Below are positions 1 through 5,401 of a stretch of 6,454 bases of DNA, piece by piece. The stretch covers positions 8,636 through 15,089 of the forward strand of contig DHKK01000079.1 in NCBI GenBank assembly GCA_002404795.1, in the 5' to 3' direction. Every line of letters starts with the position of its first letter. The stretch's first letter is position 1. The position numbers and the translations under genes were made by a program. This DNA is from Clostridiales bacterium UBA4696 (GTDB lineage: Bacteria > Bacillota > Clostridia > Oscillospirales > Oscillospiraceae). The notes beneath the pieces are model-generated. The model had not been told where the DNA came from, did not search any database, and was given only the letters and a program-made list of their open reading frames with translations.

Positions 1-87
1 CTCATACCGCATGAGTTCAATTTGCCGCAGCCGATGTGAAGAATTCTCAAGGAGTTCCAGAACGTAGCTTTTGTATGTGGGCTCCAT
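1..87 (-). CDS. N-terminal fragment of an unidentified small protein (runs off the window)
   Basis: An ATG at 85-87 (minus strand) is preceded by a strong Shine-Dalgarno, GGGAGGAAC, ending about 4 bases before it, and the frame stays open for 29 codons to the window edge. The peptide begins MEPTYKSYVLELLENSS and is mostly polar and helix-forming, with a Leu-rich amphipathic stretch (YVLELLE) followed by RLRQIELMRYE. Short helical starts of this kind occur in small phage-type or sigma-like regulatory proteins of Clostridia, but 29 residues are too few to assign a family. A sigma-A-type promoter lies at 189-216, giving a leader of roughly 90 bases that contains a 13-bp hairpin. That a gene starts here is well supported; its function is unknown. 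Confidence 0.6.
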   Translation of the reverse strand, partial: MEPTYKSYVLELLENSSHRLRQIELMRYE

Positions 88-126
88 AGCGTTCCTCCCA
101 TCCGCGCAAAATCAAACCGGAAAGCA

Positions 127-169
127 AAAACAGATGTTTCCGCGCGCAAGCACGCAAAACATCTGTTTT
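127..169 (-). terminator. Hairpin with U-tract: terminator of the upstream stretch or leader attenuator
   Basis: Thirteen perfectly paired bases (127-139 with 157-169, arm AAAACAGATGTTT) enclose a 17-base GC-rich loop. On the minus strand the second arm runs into TTTTTGC, as in an intrinsic terminator; the plus strand reads TTTTCG, so weaker activity in that direction is possible. It begins 10 bases after the stop of the candidate small ORF at 179-292 and lies between the promoter at 189-216 and the ATG at 87. It could end the transcript from upstream, or interrupt the leader of the left-edge gene as an attenuator. Confidence 0.5.
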
Positions 170-178
170 CGTAATTTT

Positions 179-292
179 CTATGATAAGATTATCACAGAG
201 CAGCGCGACATTACAAGAGCCAAAGCAGAGCGAATCTGTGAAAAATGTGCGACAAAATAGCGACATGCATCGTTGTGGCCGCTTCGATACAT
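179..292 (-). CDS. Candidate small ORF, 37 residues, function unknown
   Basis: An ATG at 290-292 is preceded by GAGAGGAG about 6 bases upstream, one of the best ribosome binding sites in the window, and the frame runs 37 codons to TAG at 179-181. A terminator-like hairpin follows 10 bases later, and a near-perfect palindrome (311-333) lies directly upstream where an operator would be expected. The peptide starts MYRSGHNDACRYFVAHF and ends in the hydrophobic VIILS; I recognise no family. Against it: a good promoter for the next gene (189-216) lies inside it, and the composition (several Arg, His and Cys) is not distinctive. The Shine-Dalgarno, palindrome and hairpin are visible; that it is a gene is inference. 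Confidence 0.3.
   Translation of the reverse strand: MYRSGHNDACRYFVAHFSQIRSALALVMSRCSVIILS
189..216 (-). promoter_or_regulatory. Sigma-A-like promoter reading toward the left-edge gene
   Basis: On the minus strand, TTGTAA (211-216) and GATAAT (189-194) are separated by 16 bases, and the -10 is preceded by TGT, an extended -10. Transcription would start near 182, leaving a leader of about 95 bases before the ATG at 87. The promoter lies inside the candidate small ORF at 179-292, so both are unlikely to be used in full. Call from motif match only. Confidence 0.5.
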
Positions 293-310
293 TTACATTC
301 TCCTCTCAGT

Positions 311-333
311 TGACCAAAATACATATTTTGTCA
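311..333. promoter_or_regulatory. Palindromic operator candidate
   Basis: The core CAAAATACATATTTTG (315-330) is an inverted repeat with seven paired bases on each side and a two-base centre. Outer TGAC (311-314) and GTCA (330-333) extend the symmetry if one base, C315, is skipped. It sits 5-7 bases upstream of the GAGAGGAG of the candidate small ORF and 16 bases from the nearer arm of the hairpin after the dehydrogenase gene. The shape suits a dimeric helix-turn-helix regulator; I cannot name the regulator. Confidence 0.35.
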
Positions 334-348
334 TAGGCGGATTAAGAA

Positions 349-387
349 ATACTGCCGTACAGTGGTGACCCATTTATACGGCAGTAT
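349..387 (-). terminator. Terminator hairpin after the kinase-dehydrogenase operon
   Basis: Eleven perfectly paired bases (349-359 with 377-387, arm ATACTGCCGTA) enclose a 17-base loop that can form a further TGG/CCA pairing. On the minus strand the second arm is followed by TTTCTTAAT, a short broken U-tract. It lies about 100 bases past the stop of the mannitol-1-phosphate dehydrogenase-like gene and is the natural end of that transcript. Confidence 0.5.
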
Positions 388-488
388 CTTGAAGTAAATA
401 CCCTATATGGCATGTGCGTGTTTTTAACAGATGCTGATACCAGTATATAGTTGCATGGCTTTCGCTCTGACAAATCGTTCTGCTCCTG

Positions 489-1703
489 CTAAATTACCTC
501 GTGCATTTTGACAGCTTTGACATTCTGTGCATACCTGCGCATTGCTGCAACAGTTTCTCCTTCAAGGTACAGGCCATATATCTGCATAATCATTTCTGTC
601 AGCGAATGTTCGTCCGGCAGGCCGGAAATGTCTCTGAGTACCTGCTTCGCAGCGTCATACGACTGCTCCGTTCCCATCTCGTTCAGATAGCGGTAGACTG
701 CGCCTGCCGCGCCGACGGCGATATACGCAGGTGTTACGCCCATTTCCAAGCACAGAAGGCTCGATCCGATCAATCGGTCGGCTGCGCCGAGCTTCCGCGC
801 GGGGTCGCCGCCGACGCGCTTGCAGGTATCCTTCAGCGCTGCATTGCGGAAACGCCCCAGCAGGTCGGTGATGTGGAGCATCAGCGGCTCCAGCTCGACG
901 CCGTATTTCTGCGACAGCGCCATTGCACTCTCCAGCATCGCGTTTTCCACGATGCTCAGAATTTCCGGATCGTCGATAGCCTGATAGATATATTTCCGGC
1001 CAACATAGCCGCCGAGATACGCACAGGTCGCGTGACCCATATTGTGAATGAACAGCTTACGCTTGATGTAGAAGTCAAACGGCTCAAACGGCACCAGATT
1101 CTGAATCTCCGGGATTTCGCCCTTGAACGCGGCCTTGTCGACCGGCAGGAAGCCGTAGCGCTCGACGCAGACGCGCATTGGGTCGCCGTCCTTCATTTCC
1201 TCGGTCTGCACCGGCACCATCCGTCCGATAGACGCTTCGACCAGACCGACGCACGTGTCAAATAACGCCTTTTCCTCCTCGGAGAGTTGCTCCTTGAGCA
1301 TCCCTTCGAGGATTTTATTTGCGTCGTTCAGATTCTCACAGATAATAATGTTGAGTGGCGCATCCGTCCGCCCCCAGCGCTTGCGCAGGCCCGCAACGAT
1401 GTTCGGGACGATGAATTTGAGGATTCTCGCACCGACCGCCGTCGCCATGATGTCACAGTCTGCGATCGCTTCGGAAGCCGCTTCCTGATCATTGCCGTTA
1501 ACGGCTGTGACGTGCTCGATCATAATGTCCTCGTATCCTTCGCTCGACACATAGCGGACAGGGTATTGATGCTTTTCCTGCAAAGCCTTCACGACCGGCT
1601 CCGCCACGTCAATAAATGTGACCTCATACCCGGACTGGCTGAGTGTCGCGCCAATAAAGCCGCGGCCAATGTTGCCGCCGCCGTACATAACTGCCTGTTT
1701 CAT
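489..1703 (-). CDS. mtlD: Mannitol-1-phosphate 5-dehydrogenase family (polyol-phosphate dehydrogenase)
   Basis: This 404-residue cytoplasmic enzyme belongs to the long-chain mannitol/polyol dehydrogenase family, which oxidises hexitol phosphates with NAD (mannitol 1-phosphate to fructose 6-phosphate in the classic case). Visible: the N-terminal Rossmann motif GGGNIGRGFIG (residues 8-18), where MtlD has GAGNIGRGFIG; the family segments ATAVG (87-91) and PLNIIICEN (116-124); and the catalytic signature KLFIHNMGHA (216-225) with Lys216, Asn221 and His224 in the K-x4-N-x2-H pattern. RKLGAADRLI (303-312) matches the C-terminal RKLSAGDRLI of MtlD. Length is near the usual 380-ish. The start is fixed by the overlap with the upstream kinase: its ATG shares ATGA with the kinase TGA, with GAGAGG 11 bases upstream inside the kinase gene, so translational coupling is likely. 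Sitting beside an FGGY kinase rather than PTS genes, its substrate may be another polyol phosphate; the family is certain, the substrate is not. Confidence 0.88.
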   Translation of the reverse strand: MKQAVMYGGGNIGRGFIGATLSQSGYEVTFIDVAEPVVKALQEKHQYPVRYVSSEGYEDIMIEHVTAVNGNDQEAASEAIADCDIMATAVGARILKFIVPNIVAGLRKRWGRTDAPLNIIICENLNDANKILEGMLKEQLSEEEKALFDTCVGLVEASIGRMVPVQTEEMKDGDPMRVCVERYGFLPVDKAAFKGEIPEIQNLVPFEPFDFYIKRKLFIHNMGHATCAYLGGYVGRKYIYQAIDDPEILSIVENAMLESAMALSQKYGVELEPLMLHITDLLGRFRNAALKDTCKRVGGDPARKLGAADRLIGSSLLCLEMGVTPAYIAVGAAGAVYRYLNEMGTEQSYDAAKQVLRDISGLPDEHSLTEMIMQIYGLYLEGETVAAMRRYAQNVKAVKMHEVI

Positions 1704-2452
1704 CTATTTGCATACCTCTCGCTCTTTGTGTAAAAATCCCGCAGCAGACAATATTGCGCATACTGTCTCTCATAAATCGCCTGATTCACAGGATTCGGCG
1801 CAAAATGTTTCCCGTAGCACACAAAGTGTGATGCGAACTTCAGCGGACTTTCTCCGGTCACGGCAGCAAAGCCCAGAATTGCACTGCCCATTGCGCCAGT
1901 TTCTGCCGTTTCTACTCGAATAATTTCACAGCCAAGAATATCTGCCTTGATTTGCAGCCAAACGTCTGAGCGCGCACCACCGCCGCAAGCGTAAAGCCGC
2001 TCAAATGTAACGCCGTTTTCTGCCAGCGCATTCTGGTTGTAGCGCATCTCAAAGGTTATGCCCTCTAAAATGGCGCGATAGATATCCGAAAGCCGCGTCT
2101 GTGTCGTCAGCCCCGCAATCAGTCCGGTTATACTGGGATCTACCTGCGGTGTTCCGCCCATTCCCTGTAAAAACGGTAACACAAGCAAATTCGACGGTTC
2201 GTCCGGACAGACACGATTAAAGATGTCATAAATATCTGTAGCAGAACGTTCCGCTTCCTGACGGAATATTCCGCCGAGCGCATCGCGGTACCAGCGCACA
2301 ACCGACCCTGCCGAAATATTGTAGGCATATGTCACATAACCACCTGTTTGCAAATACGGTACGCAGGCAAAGTTATTCTTTTGAAAATCCAGCCCTTCCG
2401 GAATTTTGGGAAACAGCGGCGTAACGCACTCACACGTCCCCGATGTATCCAC
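1700..2452 (-). CDS. FGGY-family carbohydrate kinase, C-terminal half only (5'-truncated)
   Basis: FGGY kinases transfer phosphate from ATP to sugars or polyols such as xylulose, gluconate or ribulose. Only the C-terminal ATPase domain is here: DTSGTCE at the start (the GTSG phosphate-binding turn), FLQGMGGTPQVDP (94-106), and the family signature GGGARSDVWLQIKADILGCE (157-176), followed by TGAMGSAILG (185-194). Full members are about 500 residues; this has 250. The frame is open upstream to 2530, and kinase-like sequence (ALGAGVCQPGDAV) continues to about 2488, then stops abruptly. The sugar-binding N-terminal domain and the GG-[HG]-D segment carrying the catalytic Asp are missing; the codons there read GGKAV. 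The GTG at 2452 has GGAG 7 bases upstream, perhaps by chance. It overlaps the dehydrogenase by four bases and was presumably its partner. An isolated C-domain should not be active. Which FGGY subgroup is open. Confidence 0.8.
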   Translation of the reverse strand: MDTSGTCECVTPLFPKIPEGLDFQKNNFACVPYLQTGGYVTYAYNISAGSVVRWYRDALGGIFRQEAERSATDIYDIFNRVCPDEPSNLLVLPFLQGMGGTPQVDPSITGLIAGLTTQTRLSDIYRAILEGITFEMRYNQNALAENGVTFERLYACGGGARSDVWLQIKADILGCEIIRVETAETGAMGSAILGFAAVTGESPLKFASHFVCYGKHFAPNPVNQAIYERQYAQYCLLRDFYTKSERYANR

Positions 2453-3054
2453 AGCATCTCCAGGCTGACAGACTCCTGCACCAAGCGCATACCGAACGGC
2501 TTTGCCGCCGGTTCGGAAAGAAAAAGGTGTTCATGGTCTGCGGGCTTTCCGGCGCACTGATCTATTCGCTGATTTTCTTTGCCGGATATCATAACTTTGT
2601 GCTGATCACGATTCTGCTTGTTTTGCAGGCCGCACCCGGCAATGTTTCCAACATTGCAAAAACCTTCTTCACGCCGGATACGATCGAATACACGCGCTAT
2701 AAAACAGGCAAAGACTGCTCCGGCATCTTCTTTTCCTTGAACGCATTCCTGAACAAACTCACCAGCAGTATTTCTTCTTCGCTGGGTTTGTTCATCCTCG
2801 GTCTGTCCAGCTGGATCTCTGTTGAGGCCGACAGTTTTGAGGAGCTTGCTGCGCTGAATGTCGTTCAGCCGCAAAGCGCGTTGGATACGCTGTGGATCGT
2901 ATATATGCTGATCCCCGCAATCGGCACCATTCTCGGCGTAGCCGTCATGTCCCTGTACAAGCTGCGCGACAAGGATGCAGCGCTCATGGCCAAATGCAAC
3001 GCCGGCGAAATCAGCCGCGCAGAATGCGAAGCCCAGCTGTCACGCAAGTACTGA
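2443..3054 (+). CDS. GPH-family sugar:cation symporter, C-terminal part only (5'-truncated)
   Basis: The glycoside-pentoside-hexuronide:cation symporters are 12-helix inner-membrane carriers of the major facilitator superfamily, about 450 residues. What remains is roughly the last third: the basic cytoplasmic loop RRFGKKKV (22-29), then four hydrophobic segments (about 30-48, 51-66, 108-125, 149-171). The GPH-type loop DTIEYTRYKTGKDCSGIFFS (79-98) is followed by a charged C-terminal tail, with LRDKDAALMAKCNAGEIS (174-191) typical of the family. The frame opens at 2425, the first ATG at 2443 has no Shine-Dalgarno, and the first 18 codons read over kinase DNA, so the product starting there is artificial; an internal ATG at 2533 follows AAGG by chance. 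A strong terminator follows 16 bases after the stop. Almost certainly non-functional as it stands. The substrate cannot be told. Confidence 0.75.
   Translation: MYPQHLQADRLLHQAHTERLCRRFGKKKVFMVCGLSGALIYSLIFFAGYHNFVLITILLVLQAAPGNVSNIAKTFFTPDTIEYTRYKTGKDCSGIFFSLNAFLNKLTSSISSSLGLFILGLSSWISVEADSFEELAALNVVQPQSALDTLWIVYMLIPAIGTILGVAVMSLYKLRDKDAALMAKCNAGEISRAECEAQLSRKY
2486..2502. other. Head-to-head junction of two truncated genes
   Basis: Kinase homology on the minus strand is recognisable up to ALGAG (about 2488) and symporter homology on the plus strand is recognisable from RLCRRFGKKKV (about 2497). Both genes thus lose their N-terminal parts at the same place and point away from each other. 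No insertion sequence, long inverted repeat or attachment-like repeat is visible around it. It is either a genuine recombination joint or an assembly chimera. Confidence 0.65.
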
Positions 3055-3070
3055 TCCATACACAAAAAAT

Positions 3071-3107
3071 GTCCGTCAGCAGGAAGCAGCTGCTGACGGA
3101 CTTTTTT
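3071..3107. terminator. Bidirectional intrinsic terminator
   Basis: Twelve perfectly paired bases (3071-3082 with 3090-3101, arm GTCCGTCAGCAG) close a 7-base loop. The plus strand continues with TTTTTT, and the minus strand second arm is followed by ATTTTTTG, so it serves both the symporter fragment and the convergent tetR-type gene, whose stop (3106-3108) overlaps the U-tract. Confidence 0.9.
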
Positions 3108-3717
3108 ACTTCGGATCAAATAGCGCTGAGCGGACGACTTCAAATGGAATTCTCGGATAGCGGCCCGGGTAATTCCGGTTGGATTGGATCATGCCCAGCA
3201 CCATATTGGCAAACATCACGGAAATTGCGACAGGGTCGCCTTGTCTGATCTCGCCCTTATCCTGTCCTTCCCGGACAAGCGGCATGATGCTGCAAAAGAC
3301 GACATCGGGACTTTCACCGAGAATCCGAAAATGCTCTTTGCTCATACTGGTGCGCGTCAGAATAGCCGCCTCCAGATGCGGCCGCGTTTTGGGGCTTTTC
3401 TGCCATTCGCGGCGAATTACCATATCCGTATACATTTTCTCCAGCGTTCGCAGAGGGGAGTCGTCGATCCGTTCAAAGACGACCGGCTCCGTCATACTCT
3501 CCGCCCATTCCTGCATCAGTGCCTGATAGATTGCATCCTTTGATGGAAAATACTTGAAAATCAGGCCCTCGCTGCACCCCAGCGCCTCGGCAAGCTGTTT
3601 TGTCGTTACGCTGTCATAGCCATATTTATAAAACAGGCCGCACGCGGTATTCAATATCTGCTCCCGCCTCGCTGCAGCATCCATTCTTACATTCTTCTGC
3701 GTGTTCGCTTCACCCAT
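3106..3717 (-). CDS. TetR/AcrR-family transcriptional regulator
   Basis: This is a 203-residue one-component repressor-type regulator, the usual length. The N-terminal DNA-binding domain is clear: RREQILNTACGLFYKYGYDS (17-36), then the helix-turn-helix VTTKQLAEALGCSEGLIFKYFPSKDAIY (37-64), with the recognition helix ending in the typical LIFKYFPSK. The remainder is the helical ligand and dimer domain, with no recognisable ligand family. I start at the ATG at 3715-3717 because GGAG lies 8 bases upstream; the frame is open another 19 codons, but these would lie over the promoter (3746-3774). It is convergent with the symporter remnant, sharing its terminator, and divergent from the solute-binding protein gene with about 290 bases between them. 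That layout makes control of one or both, and of itself, likely but unproven. Confidence 0.85.
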   Translation of the reverse strand: MGEANTQKNVRMDAAARREQILNTACGLFYKYGYDSVTTKQLAEALGCSEGLIFKYFPSKDAIYQALMQEWAESMTEPVVFERIDDSPLRTLEKMYTDMVIRREWQKSPKTRPHLEAAILTRTSMSKEHFRILGESPDVVFCSIMPLVREGQDKGEIRQGDPVAISVMFANMVLGMIQSNRNYPGRYPRIPFEVVRSALFDPK

Positions 3718-3745
3718 GCCGTTTCTCCGATCTGTGTTTGCTCTT

Positions 3746-3774
3746 ATTGTAGCGGCTGCACACGGAAAAAGCAA
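3746..3774 (-). promoter_or_regulatory. Promoter of the TetR-type gene
   Basis: On the minus strand TTGCTT (3769-3774) and TACAAT (3746-3751) are separated by exactly 17 bases, giving a start near 3739 and a leader of about 22 bases with its GGAG. Just upstream, 3786-3803 is an imperfect palindrome (GGT...ACC, 14 of 18 bases symmetric, centred on ATATAT) that could be an autoregulatory operator. Confidence 0.6.
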
Positions 3775-3908
3775 GCCCTCTAAGTGGTAAGTATATATTC
3801 ACCGCATTATTTTTCTTTCCCGTTATTGTGCGGATATGATTTTAATATTTATTGCTTTGTTACGTTTTCACAAAAATTACACCTCAAAAATGTGCATGAA
3901 ATAGAAAT

Positions 3909-3924
3909 TGAGTGATTACTCACT
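3909..3924. promoter_or_regulatory. Palindromic operator candidate of the TetR type
   Basis: The segment TGAGTGATTACTCACT holds two overlapping inverted repeats: TGAGT/ACTCA (3909-3913, 3918-3922) and AGTGA/TCACT (3911-3915, 3920-3924). It lies 7 bases upstream of the -35 of the solute-binding protein promoter. GAGTGA-TCACTC-like palindromes are common among TetR-family operators, and a TetR gene lies just upstream in divergent orientation, which makes it the natural candidate ligand of this site. Confidence 0.45.
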
Positions 3925-3931
3925 TATTTGC

Positions 3932-3959
3932 TTGCGTTTGGAAGAATCCGTGCTATACT
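3932..3959 (+). promoter_or_regulatory. Promoter of the solute-binding protein gene
   Basis: TTGCGT (3932-3937), a 16-base spacer and TATACT (3954-3959), the latter preceded by TGC as an extended -10. Transcription should start near 3966. The leader then begins with a small hairpin, CCGGTA (3971-3976) paired with TACCGG (3983-3988), which may stabilise the mRNA 5' end or act as a further operator. Confidence 0.6.
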
Positions 3960-4011
3960 TGTCTCATCAGCCGGTACAGAAATACCGGTAAAACAGAAAT
4001 GAGGGTTTGAC

Positions 4012-5214
4012 ATGAAAAAGATTCTTGCATGGCTGCTTGCCTGCGTGATGCTTCTGAGCCTCGCGGCCTGCGCCAAAACAGAAACACCCGCCACTGAACC
4101 TGTGGATGCTCCCACTCAGCAGGAACCGGCAGAAGAAACGCCCGCTCAGGACGAAGCAGCTGCCGAAGAAGCGACCGGCTGGACCGGCGATATCTCCCAC
4201 ATTGTCGTCACCTATCTGACGACCGGCGTTACCCCGCCCGCGCTGGAAGAAGTGCAGGACGCCGTCAACGCCATCACAACAAAGGAGATCGGCGTTGAGG
4301 TCGAGCTCCGTCCGATGTCCGCCTATGACGCGCTGGCACAGCTTTCCGTGCAGGTTGCCGGCGGCGATGATCTGGATCTCGTCATGCTGCTTCTGCAGAG
4401 CGTTAAGACATGGACCGATCAGGGCCTTCTGGAGCCGCTGGACGATTATCTCGCCGCTGACGCTCCTTACATCTCTGAATTCCGCAAGACTGTGGACATC
4501 TGTGCAGGTACCTACACAGATGGCAAGGCATACGGTGTCACGCCGATCCCGCAGTCGTTCGGCAACAGCGCGGGCTTTGTCGTTGCCAAGGATTATCTGG
4601 ATGAAATCGGATTTGAACATGAAGTAGACAAGGTCTACACGCTGGACGAGGTTCACGACGTTCTTGCCGCGATCAAGGAAAAGCATCCCGAAATGTACCC
4701 CAACGGCACGCTTGCTCAGGGCACCGGCTCCATGGCCAGCATGTCCGCGCTGACCGTTGATCTGCTTGGCGCAAACGACTGCTCCGGTGCGCTGATCGGC
4801 ACGGACAGCACAGAAATCGTAAACCTTTTTGCAACGCCTGAATACGAGCAGTATGTCCGCACCATGCGCCAGTGGTACGAGGAAGGTCTCAGCTATCCTG
4901 ACGCAGCTGTTACAAGCTCTACGGTTACCGAGCTTGTCGCCAGCGGCACGATCGCAGGCTATTTCATGAGCGGCCATCCGTCCGTTTTGTCCGACGTCGC
5001 CGGACACGAAATGGTCGCGCTGCGCACAACAGAGCCCGGCATTATTTCCTCCGGTTCGACGGGTTCGTTCTGGGCGCTTCCTATCACCTGCTCCGACCCG
5101 GACGCTGCAATTCGCTTCCTCGATTACGTCTGCTCCAACCACGAGATCTCCAATCTTCTCATGATGGGTATCGAGGGCGAGCACTACGTTGTTACAGACG
5201 CAAAAAGACCGTAA
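4012..5214 (+). CDS. ABC transporter solute-binding lipoprotein, probably C-terminally truncated
   Basis: A 400-residue extracytoplasmic lipoprotein of the sugar/oligosaccharide solute-binding type (the group with a DUF3502-like C-terminus, as in LipO/LplA-type proteins, usually around 500 residues). The signal peptide is MKKILAWLLACVMLLSLAAC with the lipobox LAAC (17-20), so Cys20 would be lipidated. A Pro/Glu/Ala-rich linker (21-56) tethers the domain. GDDLDLVML (118-126) is the usual hinge-region strand, and TDGKAYGVTP (169-178) is the typical loop. Near the end comes GIEGEHYV (386-393), a motif that in relatives is followed by roughly a further hundred residues; here only VTDAKRP remains, encoded in a minus-strand terminator. 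The start has GAGGG 7 bases upstream. The two permease genes normally following are absent, so even a folded protein would need a transporter elsewhere. Ligand unknown. A chance late stop in a shorter relative is the alternative. Confidence 0.82.
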   Translation: MKKILAWLLACVMLLSLAACAKTETPATEPVDAPTQQEPAEETPAQDEAAAEEATGWTGDISHIVVTYLTTGVTPPALEEVQDAVNAITTKEIGVEVELRPMSAYDALAQLSVQVAGGDDLDLVMLLLQSVKTWTDQGLLEPLDDYLAADAPYISEFRKTVDICAGTYTDGKAYGVTPIPQSFGNSAGFVVAKDYLDEIGFEHEVDKVYTLDEVHDVLAAIKEKHPEMYPNGTLAQGTGSMASMSALTVDLLGANDCSGALIGTDSTEIVNLFATPEYEQYVRTMRQWYEEGLSYPDAAVTSSTVTELVASGTIAGYFMSGHPSVLSDVAGHEMVALRTTEPGIISSGSTGSFWALPITCSDPDAAIRFLDYVCSNHEISNLLMMGIEGEHYVVTDAKRP

Positions 5215-5238
5215 CTGCCAGACGGCAATTACGGTCTT
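5202..5238 (-). terminator. Intrinsic terminator for the SLOG-like gene, overlapping the end of the solute-binding protein gene
   Basis: A 10-bp stem (AAGACCGTAA, 5205-5214, with 5229-5238) extends past one mismatch by TGCC/GGCA around an AGAC loop. On the minus strand it is followed directly by a U-run completing TTTTT then GCG; on the plus strand it is followed by ACTGG, a poor U-tract. Direction therefore favours transcription from the right. The TAA of the solute-binding protein lies inside the left arm. Confidence 0.6.
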
Positions 5239-5401
5239 ACTGGTCCTTTTGTATTTTGGTATTCACTGGCCTGCACGCGGAACCGGGGCATACCTGTCCC
5301 CAGGTTTTCACCTCCGCCCTGAAATTGCTCCGCCCTTGATCTGCTCTGACCTGAATACAGCTTTATGGTAGCGCAGCGGCAGGTGGGTGTAAACTTGCGG
5401 A
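5215..5401. other. Non-coding stretch between convergent genes
   Basis: No gene supported. It holds the remainder of the minus-strand terminator (to 5238) and a second GC-rich hairpin in which AACCGGGG (5281-5288) pairs with CCCC and GGTT (5298-5306) around one bulged A, running into TTTT on the plus strand (weak terminator). A small hairpin, ACTTGCG/CGCAAGT (5393-5399 with 5405-5411), has the stop codon of the SLOG-like gene in its loop. Confidence 0.5.

Larger units (their letters stand above)
88..488. other. Intergenic stretch of about 400 bases between the left-edge gene and the dehydrogenase gene
   Basis: Reading from the dehydrogenase stop leftward this holds a terminator hairpin (349-387), a palindrome (311-333), a candidate 37-codon ORF with a strong ribosome binding site (179-292), a sigma-A promoter (189-216) and a second hairpin (127-169). 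The 388-488 portion shows no convincing feature except an 11-codon ATG frame at 424-456 without a ribosome binding site. No tRNA-like folding or tandem repeat is visible. Confidence 0.6.

Noticed and set aside
424..456. An 11-codon minus-strand frame (MQLYTGISIC) resembling the first residues of some PTS enzyme I proteins
   Set aside because: The resemblance is a few residues only, it stops at once, and no ribosome binding site lies at the right distance.
501..1265. A 254-codon open frame on the plus strand over the dehydrogenase gene
   Set aside because: It is the antisense shadow of a clearly conserved minus-strand gene with catalytic motifs; the translated product is Cys/His/Arg-rich with no family pattern and no ribosome binding site.
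2332..2874. A 180-codon minus-strand frame spanning the junction, and other frames there
   Set aside because: Part is antisense to the symporter fragment and part is out of frame with the kinase; it has no conserved motif.
3856..3874. TTTGTTA-N5-TCACAAA, looking like a Rex or catabolite (cre) site
   Set aside because: Spacing is one base off the Rex consensus and one base short of cre; both half-sites have mismatches. It may be an operator but cannot be assigned.
3967..5184. A 405-codon open frame on the minus strand over the solute-binding protein gene
   Set aside because: It covers the whole lipoprotein gene, whose signal peptide, lipobox and family motifs fix the plus-strand reading; the antisense product is low in recognisable structure.
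2489..5203. A phase-variable invertible segment explaining the broken genes
   Set aside because: Inverting the block does not restore the kinase, the symporter or the solute-binding protein at either joint, and no matching inverted repeats are visible at the two ends.
5189..5371. A 60-codon plus-strand frame after the solute-binding protein
   Set aside because: It crosses a terminator hairpin and the GC-rich hairpin at 5281-5306, has no ribosome binding site and reads like non-coding sequence.
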